Below the pieces are notes generated by a model. The model made no database searches and was not told the origin of the DNA. It saw nothing but the letters and a program-made list of their open reading frames with translations. A stretch of DNA of 64,000 bases, from NCBI RefSeq assembly GCF_020509005.1, contig NC_063017.1:434001-498000 (forward strand), given 5' to 3'. Below are positions 34,538 to 44,238 of this stretch, in pieces; within the stretch, counting starts at the first letter, position 1, and every line of letters starts with the position of its first letter. Made by a program: the position numbers and the translations under genes. The stretch comes from Fulvia fulva. Lineage: Eukaryota > Ascomycota > Dothideomycetes > Mycosphaerellales > Mycosphaerellaceae.

Positions 34538-37500
34538 TTAGCCCCCGCTCCTAGCCGGTCTCGTCGCGCTGCGTCGTGTCCTCTCTTCCTGCACTGCTCC
34601 TACTAGGCGGTACTGTTCTAGCCAGCCCTTCTCTAGTATCCAGTTCGTAATGCGCCGTAGGTCTTCAGCGTTGTTAAGAAGTGCCCCAATCGTCCGGTTC
34701 CTCGCCTTTGCCATCCACTCCCCCCTTCCTAGCGACCACCTCGGACAGACGAGGAGTGCGTGCCGTACGTTCTGGGAGCGATAGCCGCAGGGGCAGCTAG
34801 TATTCGTGTATCCTGGAACCTTCCTCCATGATAGGTACCCCTGGAGGCCGATGTGTTCGCTTCGCAGTTGGGTTGCTATGCTACTCTGTGCCCTCGTAAG
34901 GCGGTAGTGGATGAGCTTCGGGGGGTGCTTGACCGCGGATTTTGTAGCTGACCATTCCTTAGGTTGTCCCGCTGGCTGAGGGCGTCCACTATGCCCTACA
35001 ACCTGGTTGTTCCACCTCTCTTTCCATAGTTGCTCTACAAACGATTTCTCACCTTCCCATTGTGTTGCTAGCTGTTTGTCCCTTGCCCGGTAGTTCGGCT
35101 CGTTTCCGGGTCGAATGCCCTTGTGCGCTGGTACTGATTCGCGGGCCCTTGCGACTGCACTGGCGATGACCTTCTGTACTGGGTACTGTGCCGACTTGCC
35201 TAAGTAGGAGGTCCGTAGTCCCTGGATGTATAGGTCGATCGGCGGTATAGCGGTCTCGTGCTCAAGCATCCTCGTTGGTGTCGACTTATATGCCCCGGTG
35301 ACCTTCCTTAGGCATTGGTTTTGGATCTTCGCTAGCGGCGCGACGAGTCCCTTCGATGGGCAGGCCCTCTCGCCTAAGGACCACACTTGGCTGCCATAGG
35401 TAAGGACTGGCCGTACAATAGCCGTATATAGAAGTCGTGACTGCCGGAAGTCCGCCCCCCATGTGGACGCAGTGAGCCTCTGGCATGATGCCATATTCTG
35501 TTCAGCTTTCCGTAATATTGCCTGTACGTGCTTCCTCCACCGTAGCGCCGGGTCCACCCATAGTCCGAGGATCCTGAGCTGATTTGCCGGGTTAGTCGTG
35601 TGCCCCTGTATCTGGATAGAAGCTTGCATATTGTGGAACCGTGGCCGGCGCGTAAAGTGTATCAGATTGTACTTTTCTGGGGCAAACCGAGCCCCGTGCC
35701 TCCTAGCCCAGTCCTCGCAGATCTTGTGCTTCTCTTCTAGTAGCCTACAGTTCTCCTCAGTCGAGGAAGACCACGCTAGGATGTTTGTGTCGTCTACGAA
35801 GCCGCTCGCAGCGGTGTTCTGGGATTCTAGGGCTGGGAGCAGCGTCGCCATAAAGAAGAGGAACAGAATAGGTGCTAGCGTTGAGCCTTGCGGGATTCCA
35901 GTGTGGACTGCTTGAAATGGGCTTCTGTACTGGCCGACTAGGATCGACGTACTGCGGTTTTGGAGGTAGGACCGTACGAAGTTGACAAGCCACTCAGGGA
36001 GTCCTTTCGACCTTAGGATGTAGAGAAGCCGCGGGTGTGACACGTAGTCGAAGGCTCCCGATATGTCTAGGCTAAGTAAGGAAGCCACCTTGTCCCTATT
36101 CTTATACCAGATGGCCTTTACCTGAGAGGTGATAAGTTCCATCGCGGATAGCGTCGATCGCTGTGGGCGCGCACCCATCTGGGTGTCCGGGAGTAGGGAG
36201 TGTTCCTCTGCCGCCTCGGAGAGTCTCGTTGCAACCAGCTTCTCAAGCGCCTTCCCAAGAGTGTTAAGGAGCGCAATTGGGCGGTACGACTTCACCTGCG
36301 TATAGTCTTCCTTCTGCGGCTTGCGTAGGACCACTGTCGTCGATTGTTTAAAAGCTATCGGGTGGTATCCGGTCTGTAGGCAGGCGTTGAAGATCGCTGC
36401 AACTGCTGGGGCTAGTTGATCTCTACACTTCTTTAGTAGCTCGTTTGGGATCCCATCCGGCCCCGGGGCTTTCTTCGCCGGCAACTTCCTCAGCACAGCG
36501 GTAACTTCTCCCTCGGACACCTCCTGTTGGACCGCGATGCTAGGGGCTAGGGGAGTAGAGCTGTTTATGTCGCTTAGATCAGCCTCGACTGGGGGTGGGA
36601 AGAACTTGCTAGCCAGTAGACGCGCCTTGGCCTCGGGGTCGCTAACCGGGCCACTAGGCGATTGTAGCGCTGGGATAGAGAAGGAGGGGCCCTGTGTAGG
36701 GTCCTGTCGGGCCCATTTCGCTAGCTTCCACATCCTCTCTGGCTTGCCGGCGATTTCTTCCACTGTGGCCCTCCAGCCGACTGCTTTCTCCCTCCGTATT
36801 ATGGCTTTCTTCTGTTGGCATGCCTCCCTGTATACGTTCCAGGCCTCCTCGCTATGGCTGCTCGTCCACACCCGGCGGGCTCTCCTTGCTTCTCTTACTA
36901 CCGCAGTGCACTCCGGCGTCCAGTATGGTTTGGACCATGTCGTTGGTTGGGCAAGCGGAACGTGAAGTGAGGTCGCTTTTCTTATTTCGTCTGTCAACCC
37001 CTGGACTGCTTCGTCTATCTCGTCTTTACTGTTGTATTGCTGCTGCGCGATCTGGACTAGCCTCTTGGAGTCATCGAGGTACGCCTGGATGTTGGCCCAG
37101 TGGGCCTTTCCCCAGTTTGGCTTAGGGGTTCTCGCTGGTGTGCGTTGTATCTGTGTCGCAATAGAGGTCCTGACTGGCATGTGGTCTGACGACGCCTCGA
37201 GTTCATGTTCGATCCCACAGTAGGTTACCGTGTGGTAGTGGCTATCTGAGATCCAGGAGAGGTCGATCGTGCCTTGGAGTCCCCCTCTCTTCCAGGTGCC
37301 CAGGTCCTTCGGGGTATTGAGGGCAATTGCGTTGCTCGCCATCAAGTCGAGTACTTCGTCGGCTATAGGGTGCGGCTGCATAAGGCTTTCCCAGGAAGGG
37401 TGGTGTATGTTGAAGTCTCCTACTACGATGTGGCACCCTTGTCTCTTGAGCGCACTGTCTAGGTGTCTGCAGACCCCTAGGTCGCGGCTAGACCTCGAGG

Positions 37501-37855
37501 CTGGCGGTTGCATGTATAGGTTGTGTATCCAGGTGCTACCCACGTGGAGGGAGGTAATATCGCCCCCGCCTTCTTCGTCTGCGTAGTACACTACCTCCCA
37601 GTCGGATTCTAGTATGTCCTTGCTGACATAGAAGCACGTGCGGGGTCTGCCGTCGCCTCGTAGGCATGTCGTGTAGCCTGGTGACTTGCAGGTCGTTGGT
37701 CTCTTATGGTGCGGGTTAATCCATGGCTCCTGGATTGCAAGGACGTGGTGGACGCGCGGGTCCGCCTCGTGTAGGAAATGGTTCTGGACTATATCCTTGC
37801 TATGGTTGACGTTATACTGGATGATGCTAAGCGTGTCGAGGCTAGTCATCGGCAT
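34538..37855 (-). CDS. LINE ORF2: APE endonuclease and reverse transcriptase
   Basis: About 1,105 residues from the ATG at 37,855; a second ATG is at 37,849. The N-terminal endonuclease has Asn in IIQYNVNHSK, catalytic Glu in LAIQEPW, the D-N pair in VVGDFNIHHPSW, and the SDHMPV end motif. The central RT has GPDGIPNELLKKC, LLSLDISGAFDYVSHPRLL with the first Asp, and catalytic GFVDDTNILAW near residue 685. The C-terminal Cys/His segment (CPCGYRSQNVRHALLVCP) is typical of this group. I find no RNase H domain after the RT. The protein nicks target DNA and primes reverse transcription there. The ATG overlaps the end of ORF1. A degenerate copy of the same gene is at about 12,460-15,780. Confidence 0.93.
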   Translation of the reverse strand: MPMTSLDTLSIIQYNVNHSKDIVQNHFLHEADPRVHHVLAIQEPWINPHHKRPTTCKSPGYTTCLRGDGRPRTCFYVSKDILESDWEVVYYADEEGGGDITSLHVGSTWIHNLYMQPPASRSSRDLGVCRHLDSALKRQGCHIVVGDFNIHHPSWESLMQPHPIADEVLDLMASNAIALNTPKDLGTWKRGGLQGTIDLSWISDSHYHTVTYCGIEHELEASSDHMPVRTSIATQIQRTPARTPKPNWGKAHWANIQAYLDDSKRLVQIAQQQYNSKDEIDEAVQGLTDEIRKATSLHVPLAQPTTWSKPYWTPECTAVVREARRARRVWTSSHSEEAWNVYREACQQKKAIIRREKAVGWRATVEEIAGKPERMWKLAKWARQDPTQGPSFSIPALQSPSGPVSDPEAKARLLASKFFPPPVEADLSDINSSTPLAPSIAVQQEVSEGEVTAVLRKLPAKKAPGPDGIPNELLKKCRDQLAPAVAAIFNACLQTGYHPIAFKQSTTVVLRKPQKEDYTQVKSYRPIALLNTLGKALEKLVATRLSEAAEEHSLLPDTQMGARPQRSTLSAMELITSQVKAIWYKNRDKVASLLSLDISGAFDYVSHPRLLYILRSKGLPEWLVNFVRSYLQNRSTSILVGQYRSPFQAVHTGIPQGSTLAPILFLFFMATLLPALESQNTAASGFVDDTNILAWSSSTEENCRLLEEKHKICEDWARRHGARFAPEKYNLIHFTRRPRFHNMQASIQIQGHTTNPANQLRILGLWVDPALRWRKHVQAILRKAEQNMASCQRLTASTWGADFRQSRLLYTAIVRPVLTYGSQVWSLGERACPSKGLVAPLAKIQNQCLRKVTGAYKSTPTRMLEHETAIPPIDLYIQGLRTSYLGKSAQYPVQKVIASAVARARESVPAHKGIRPGNEPNYRARDKQLATQWEGEKSFVEQLWKERWNNQVVGHSGRPQPAGQPKEWSATKSAVKHPPKLIHYRLTRAQSSIATQLRSEHIGLQGYLSWRKVPGYTNTSCPCGYRSQNVRHALLVCPRWSLGRGEWMAKARNRTIGALLNNAEDLRRITNWILEKGWLEQYRLVGAVQEERTRRSATRPARSGG

Positions 37856-39119
37856 CGACAATCATTTCCTCTGTATCGTCCTGTGTCCTACTGCCCTGTG
37901 CGTCCTGGTCTACGCCTATCGGCTGTGTACTAAAGGGGAGCCGGGCCTGGTTAGATTCCCTCGCCGCAGCTAGCAGAGCACGTGGCCTCCCGTACGCCCT
38001 AGGCTGCGCATCCTTTACATCGTTCTCGGCCCTAGGGCGCTTGTGCCCGACCGCCGCTAGTTGGTTCCGGTGTGGGCTAGCCTCACGGTCGCCGTAGAAT
38101 CTTGGGGCGACGGTTCTGTTTGTGATTGCCTTGTTTTTCGCTAGTTTCCGCTGTGGGCATTCCGCACTATACGATGGGTGGTGCCCCGGACAGTTCGCGC
38201 ACCGTCTCGTAGTCGATGTACAGTCCCTAGACATATGGTCTCCTGCACAGTTCGAGCAGGCCTGCTTGTTTGTGCACGTGTAGGTTTGGTGTCCATACTG
38301 TTGGCATTTGAAGCATTGGAGGACACGAAAGGATGAGGAGTGCTTTTCTACTGTCTTGAGGCTGTATTGCCAGACCAGGCCTTGTTCTATCGCTAGATCC
38401 GCCGCTTTCGCGTCTTGTAGCCATACTATTAGCGCCGAGGCCTTCTTGCCTTCTGGCCATTTCCTATGGAGCCAAGTCGCCTTCTGGATTGGAGAGTTAA
38501 GAGTGACCGGGTTGTCCTCTTGGAGAGCGCGTAGGTGACCCTGGTTGGTTGGGTCAAACTCCTTAGGCATGTCGTGGACTAGGATCGTGAATTGTTTCGT
38601 TGAGACCTTCGCTGATGCCGCAACCTTAGATGCCCACTGTGGCTGTGCCTCTAGGTGCCTCCTAGCAGTAGCAGAGCTAGTATAGATCTGTAGAGTGCCG
38701 TTGGACTGTTGGTTCACTGCGACCACCCCTGGTTGGTTGATTCGTTGGGCGAGCTCCTTGTTCGATAGCTTTGCAACTTCGGCCTGGTCTTCCTTTGCTG
38801 CAATGCGGATCGTAACTGCATCGTGCGTTGGGCGGGGGCCTGGTATCGATGCCGCGACCGATGCCCAGCTATGGGGGTGTTGATTCCGGGTGGCCTTGCT
38901 AATCGCCTGGGACGTCGTCCTCATTTCTTGTTGCCCTCGGTGATACGACAGTACAAGCGCCGTGCGTAGCTGAGTGATCATTACCTGTAGAGACCGGTAA
39001 GGGAGCTGATCGTTAGTTTCCATGCTTTTTGCGTCCTCTATAAGTTGCTGCCAGTTGTCTTGGGGGGGCTTCGCCTGTAGGGCCGTAGGCGCCGTTAGTG
39101 CCGTAGCCTGGGCTGCCAT
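37842..39119 (-). CDS. LINE ORF1: Gag-like nucleic-acid-binding protein
   Basis: 425 residues from a true ATG at 39,119. The N-terminal third is Ala/Gln-rich and partly coiled (IEDAKSMETNDQLPYRSLQ). A middle domain (VSTKQFTILVHDMPKEFD onward) resembles the RRM-like fold of LINE ORF1 proteins. Near residues 270-320 are three zinc knuckles: CFKCQQYGHQTYTC, CSNCAGDHMSRDC and CANCPGHHPSYSAEC. Such proteins coat the element RNA to form the transposition particle. The C-terminus is basic to mid-charged and ends EEMIVDADD, overlapping ORF2 by 14 bases. Confidence 0.92.
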   Translation of the reverse strand: MAAQATALTAPTALQAKPPQDNWQQLIEDAKSMETNDQLPYRSLQVMITQLRTALVLSYHRGQQEMRTTSQAISKATRNQHPHSWASVAASIPGPRPTHDAVTIRIAAKEDQAEVAKLSNKELAQRINQPGVVAVNQQSNGTLQIYTSSATARRHLEAQPQWASKVAASAKVSTKQFTILVHDMPKEFDPTNQGHLRALQEDNPVTLNSPIQKATWLHRKWPEGKKASALIVWLQDAKAADLAIEQGLVWQYSLKTVEKHSSSFRVLQCFKCQQYGHQTYTCTNKQACSNCAGDHMSRDCTSTTRRCANCPGHHPSYSAECPQRKLAKNKAITNRTVAPRFYGDREASPHRNQLAAVGHKRPRAENDVKDAQPRAYGRPRALLAAARESNQARLPFSTQPIGVDQDAQGSRTQDDTEEMIVDADD

Positions 39120-39340
39120 TGCCTAGGAGTTACCTAATGTAGCTAGGCACCTCCGCGGCGTTTGGAGCTGAAGAAACAGGGTGAAGAGAGCTTCAAGCTG
39201 TCCAGATTGAATGAGGTAGAACTCCCTCAGTCCTCGGGGCAGTGGCCTGCTTTTTATATCGTTGGAATGGCCTTGATAAGAGCTTTCGAATGTGTCGTGT
39301 TTTGGCGCAGAGATCGATGATTCCCTCTCTTGCTGTCTTC

Positions 39341-39352
39341 GGACTAATATAG
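39341..39352. repeat. LINE target-site duplication, right copy
   Basis: GGACTAATATAG, the second copy of the 12-bp duplication. Confidence 0.85.
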
Positions 39353-39727
39353 TATACGAAGGTATATAGTAGAACAGAATTTAGTACTAAAGGTGTCTCT
39401 ACTATTAGTATAGAGACTACGTCTCTTATACCTATATAGAGGGATATTGCTCTAGTCCTAGTTCTGTTTTACTACGCCTTATCGGTTTTACCTATATCTT
39501 ATCCTACGGCGGCAGTTCCTCCGATAGTCTCGTACTAACTAGCTAAGCGACTTTAGGTCCTCTAAGTCGCTCCTACTGTTCGTACGGTGTCTTGGTAGTA
39601 TTGCCGTACTATTGTCTCGACTAGCTTAGTATATACTAAGTTAGTCTTAGTACCGTACGATGTACCTACTAACCTATATTTATAATAACGAAGAATAGAT
39701 CTTAGAAGAAGGAGGAATTAAGGTATA
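39353..39727. repeat. RIP-mutated DNA, probably the rest of the Copia LTR and older repeat
   Basis: TpA-rich with few CpA/TpG and no coding frame. By the LINE target duplication it continues the sequence left of 34,361, so it should contain the outer part of the decayed Copia LTR. I could not place the LTR edge. Confidence 0.5.
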
Positions 39728-39732
39728 TAAGA
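39728..39732. repeat. Gypsy target-site duplication, left copy (TAAGA)
   Basis: TAAGA directly before the left LTR, repeated at 45,870-45,874 directly after the right LTR. Confidence 0.85.
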
Positions 39733-40175
39733 TGTCAGGGCGAGAGCCTGGCCTGTGAGATGTAAGGGTGAAAGCGAGAATGCAGGTGCGAAGTGCAGAT
39801 GCAAAAGGGCATGGTATGATTGCTACACAAAACAAAAGACGAAGAAAGCAAGAGAGGCCTGGGGAAGGCCAGATATTTATACGCGACCCTCGCGAGTGCG
39901 TGTCCCCGCATCAACAGGGCTAACCCGTGCGAAGCCGCGCTCAGCAGCTTTGCTCAAAACCTTATTCCAACCTGCCCTACGATCCGAGTCTTCCACGTGC
40001 TTCAAGGTTTGGTAGAGGGGTGAATCTGGAGGGCTGGGTCCCGTAGTGAATGTTGCGGGGCATGTGATTCTTGGCGTTCACACACCAAGCTGGACTGTCA
40101 CTTCTTGACGACTTCTGAGCGCTCTGAGACTCTTCTGTCCCCACCTTCTGTACACTCTGTGGGGAGACCATGACA
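39733..40175 (-). repeat. Gypsy 3' LTR, 443 bp
   Basis: Identical to 45,427-45,869 except T at 39,763 versus C at 45,457 (plus-strand bases). The C is followed by A, so the difference fits a single RIP event. Confidence 0.95.
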
Positions 40176-43100
40176 GTAGCCCCCCCGAACAAAGCTGAGT
40201 TCCTACGAAGCCGTAGTAGTTCCACATATCGAGGATGTTCAGCTTCAGTACCAGGCCTAGGCCTGATGTCATGGTCGATACACCATTGGTAAGCCCCGTC
40301 GAAAAGCTCAGATTCGAAGAGCCTGCCGATGTTGACTTCTGGGCCGTCTGCGCGGGCGTGGTATTCTTCGATTGCTTGACGATTGAAGATGATATGTTGG
40401 ATAGGTTCCCATGAGGTATCCCACTCAGGGCAACCTTGCCATTCGACTTCATACTTGATCGGCGGTAGTCCTTCAACGTCGTTGGGCTCTACGCGGATTC
40501 CCCGGATCTTGCGGACGGCATAGTCGTCAGAAGGTAGGTTAACAGGCTCGTCGACTTCTACTTCATCGGGAGGACCTGGCATGTCTTGGTTTTGGTTCGG
40601 GAATGGGTCCTCAGCCGACGGCCGAAGGCGTACGGGATGGAAGACGTCGTGGATCTTTATGTTCGCAGGAAGAGCTAGACGGTAGGCGTGTGAACTGATA
40701 CGCTCGGTGATCTCAAAAGGACCTAGGTTCTTCCAGTTCAGCTTCTTGGAGGGGCGGTCTGTCTTGATGTTCTTGGAGTTGAGGTAGACCATATCGCCTA
40801 CTTGGTAGTCGGGAGCTGGCTGGCGACGACGATTGGCTTGATCCTCGTAGATTGCTTGTGCGTACACCATCTCGTCGTGAACTTCTTCATAGATCTGTGA
40901 GAGCATAGTAGCGAACTCGTCTGCTGCTTGCTCGTTTGCGTCTTCGGTAGGCGGGAGAGGTTCTTCTGGTTCCATGCCTGTACGAGGGTGGTAACCTCTC
41001 GTAGTATAGAAGGGAGAGTAGCCAGTAGTCTCCGAGTCCCAGTTACGAGTAGCGAACTCTACCGCAGGGATATGCTGAGGCCAATCCTTCTGGTGGTAGT
41101 CGACGAAGCAACGAAGGACCTGCTCGAGGATAGCGTTCGTAATTTCGGTCTGGCCGTCGGTCTGTGGCTGAAAACTGGTCGAGAGGTTATGCTTGATGCC
41201 TAGGATAGCACACAGACGCTTCCAGAAGTGCGAGATGAACTGGGTGCCTCTGTCAGAGGTGATGCTATCCGGGAGGCCTTGAAAGCGCCAGACGAATTCG
41301 TAGAACAAGCGAGCAGTCTCCTTTGCGGTCATGCTCCAGCACGGGATCATGTACCGGTCCTTGGAGTGACGGTCCACGATCACTAGAAGGGCCTTTGCTT
41401 TCACGCCGCTGAAGGTCTTGCCGTGAGGAAGATCGGTGATAAAGTCCATAGTGATGTGCTTCCACGGACGATCAGGAGCCGGGAGAGGGTGCAAGAGACC
41501 GTGGGGACGGTGGCGGTTAGCTTTGGCTCTTCGGCAAGTAGCGCAGTTCAGCACGTAGCGGCGGACGTCCTTCCAGGAATGCGGCCACCAGTAATACCTA
41601 GCGAGGAGCTTGTGGGTCTTGGCTACGCCTAGGTGACCCCCAGAGGCGGAGTCGTGGATGATTTGAAGAATCTCAGCTCGGATATTAGAGCCTTCGGGCT
41701 GCGGTACGTAAAGCTTCTTACGGAAGTAGACGACACCTTCCTGGAGCTCGCACTCGGACAGCGAGAAGCCCGGGAATGTCCTCGCGCCAGATCTAAGGGC
41801 CTGAACTAACTCTTGGGCGTCTATGTCGGCATCGTACGCTGTTCGTACTCGTGCCATGATGCCTTCGGGCTGCTCCTCATTATCAAACCCCTCAAAGTCT
41901 GATTCGGATGAGCCGTCGGTCGTTACTGAGCCCTCTTCATCGTCGTTCAAGTCCTCAGCGTCCGAGGCGTATTCTTCAGGCTCGGATTCATCGTCACTCT
42001 CGTCAAGGTAGGCAGGAGCGAGCACGAGAGTAGCAAAGGAAGCGGCGAGCGTAGGCTGGCCGTTCGATAGGTACTCTCGAAGCTCGGAAGAGAGGTTGTG
42101 CTCTTTGATGACTTGTTGCCCTGCGATTTGCCGGCCCCCTCTTCGATCAACTAGAGAGTCTCCAGGGCGGCGGGTAAGGGCGTCGGCCATCGAGTTGGCC
42201 TTGCCGGGCGTGTACGAGATCACGAAGTTGAACCGGGAGAGGAACTCGCTCCAGCGGGCCTGGCGACGATTGAGCAGCTTGCTCTTCATAAAGTAGACGA
42301 GGTTCTTATGGTCGGAGCTTACTTGGACGGGCATAGCAGAGCCTTCGAGCTCGGGGCGCCACTCTTCGAAAGCTTTGACGATGGCGAGAAGCTCCTTGTC
42401 GTAGATCTCGTAGTTACACTCCGTGGCGGTCAACTTCTTGGAGAGGAAGGCGACAGGTAACCAGGGGGATTCAGGCGAGCGGCGTTGTAGCAGGACACCG
42501 CCCACCACGCCGTCGGATGCGTCGGTCTCTACACGGGTCTCCAGTTCGAAATCGAAGTGCTGTAGAAGCGGGTTCTCAACAAACTTCGCTTTGAGCAAGT
42601 CAAAATCCTCCTGGCATTCGTCGGTCCAGGCGAACTTCTCACCCTTGCGCGTGAGCTTCGTCAAAGGGCGTACCACGCCCGAAAATGCGTGGATGAAGCG
42701 GCGGTAGAAGTTGGCAAAGCCTAGGAAACCCTGGACCTCTTTGACGTTCGTAGGAGCATCCCATTCGACGATAGCGTCGATCTTCTCTTGGTCCATCTTG
42801 ATGCCGTCTGCGGTAATGATCAAACCAAGGAACTTGACTTCGGTCTTCTCAAACTCGCACTTGTCGATATCGAGCTGCAAGCCGGCGTCTGCGAGCTTCT
42901 GAAGGACCTTACAGACGTGCTCGCGGTGCTCCTCCTTGGTCTCGCTGTAGACTAGGATGTCGTCGATGTAGGCAGTGTAGAACTGATCGAGGAACTCCTG
43001 AAGGATGTCGTTAATGAAGTTCTGGAAGGTACTAGGCCCGTTACAAACGCCGAAGGGCATAACGAGCGACTCGAACAGCCCGTAGCGAGTACGGAAGGCT

Positions 43101-44238
43101 GTGAGATACTCGTGTCCTTCTGCCATTCGTAACTTGTTGAACGTAGCGATGACATCGAGCTTGGTGAAGTACTTGGCCTTAGAGAGGCGCTCGAGCGTCT
43201 CCTGAATCAACGGTATTGGGTAGCGGTTCTTCTTTGTAACAGCGTTCAAGCCTCGGTAGTCTACGTAGAAGCGTAGACCACCGCCGGGCTTCTTGACGAA
43301 CATGACGGGACTGCCAGCGCTGGAACGGCTCGCTCGAATGAACCCCTTCTTTAGGTTCTCTTCGAGGTATCTCTTGAGGACGATAAGCTCTTCTCGGGAC
43401 ATGGAATATAACGGTCCGAACGGTGTCTCTGCACCTTCTTCTAGCTCAATCTTGTGGTCGTGAGGGCGATGAGGAGGCAGCTCGTCTGCGGCTTTAGCAT
43501 CGAATACGTGGAGGATGTGGTGTGCCCAAGGAGGGACCTTCGTAGCAGGGTCGGTAGGTGTACGCTTCTTGTCGAGCTTCTCGAGGGCGATGTCGATATC
43601 GCGGAGAGAGGCGGCGAAGACTTGAGCTTTGGGCTGCTTAGCAGCAGTGGTGAAGGCAGCGGCGTTCACCTGGAAGATCTTGGTATACTCAGGACCGCGC
43701 TGAGGCGGCGGAGAAGGCGGAGGTGCCGGAGGAACTTCTGGAGGGAAGCTGACAGTAAGGGAAGTCCAGTCGATGATAGGTCGGTGTCGTCTGAACCAGG
43801 GGAGGCCGAGGATAAACTTCTGATGCGGTAGGGACGTAAGGAAGCTGGTGATCGACATACGCTTGCCTCCGAGGGTGATTGACGTGTGTACAACATGAGT
43901 AATCTTACCAGTGGTAGTCTCCGTGCCGTCAAAGAGTTCAAGGGTGCGAGGGTACTTCAGTTCCTGGGGTTCGAGGTTGAGAGAGGTCGCGAGTTTATAG
44001 TCCATAAAAGACTCGCCTAGTGCGCCAGTGTCCATGAGAGTGAGATTGGAAGAAGAGAGTTTCTTTGAGCCGATATTTACATTCGTGACGAACGGTTTGC
44101 AAGCGTGGTCCTTGCCCGTCTCGTCGTACAGGTCTAGCTGTGCTGTATTGATCCTCAACTTCTTTCCTCTCTTCACTTTCGGTAAACGTTGTTCTTGGTC
44201 TTCATCGCGTCGATGAGGAAGACCTAGGCTTTTTCCTG
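39977..44238 (-). CDS. Gypsy Pol polyprotein (protease, RT, RNase H, integrase, chromodomain)
   Basis: Open from about 44,238 to the stop at 39,977. It has no ATG near its beginning (the frame near 44,176 starts with GTG), so it is most likely made as a Gag-Pol fusion by frameshifting at the gag end. Domains, numbered from 44,176: aspartic protease with LMDTGA near residue 49; RT with FYVDYRGLNAV and catalytic YIDD near residue 402; RNase H with ETDASDGVVGG and SDHKNL; integrase zinc finger (HLGVAKTHK, CATCRRAK) near 845-880, then MDFITDLP, SDRGTQF and QTDGQTE near 905-1005; chromodomain with YEVEWQGCPEWDTSWEP near 1240-1280. The last ~66 residues are read through the 3' LTR, ending at 39,977 inside it. 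Confidence 0.93.

Larger units (their letters stand above)
34361..39340 (-). mobile_element. Intact LINE (non-LTR retrotransposon), Tad1-like
   Basis: A 4,980-bp element bounded by a 12-bp target duplication. On the minus strand it has a ~220-bp 5' UTR (39,340-39,120), two overlapping ORFs and a ~180-bp 3' UTR ending in about four ATCT units instead of poly(A). Both ORFs are uninterrupted, and CpA/TpG frequency is normal, in contrast to the surrounding DNA. This points to insertion after the host DNA had been RIP-mutated. The structure (CCHC gag-like ORF1, APE endonuclease-RT ORF2) places it in the fungal Tad1/I-like group; the clade assignment is inference. Confidence 0.93.

Noticed and set aside
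37856..37861. LINE ORF2 starting at 37,861
   Set aside because: The codon is TTG; ATGs at 37,855 and 37,849 are better candidates.
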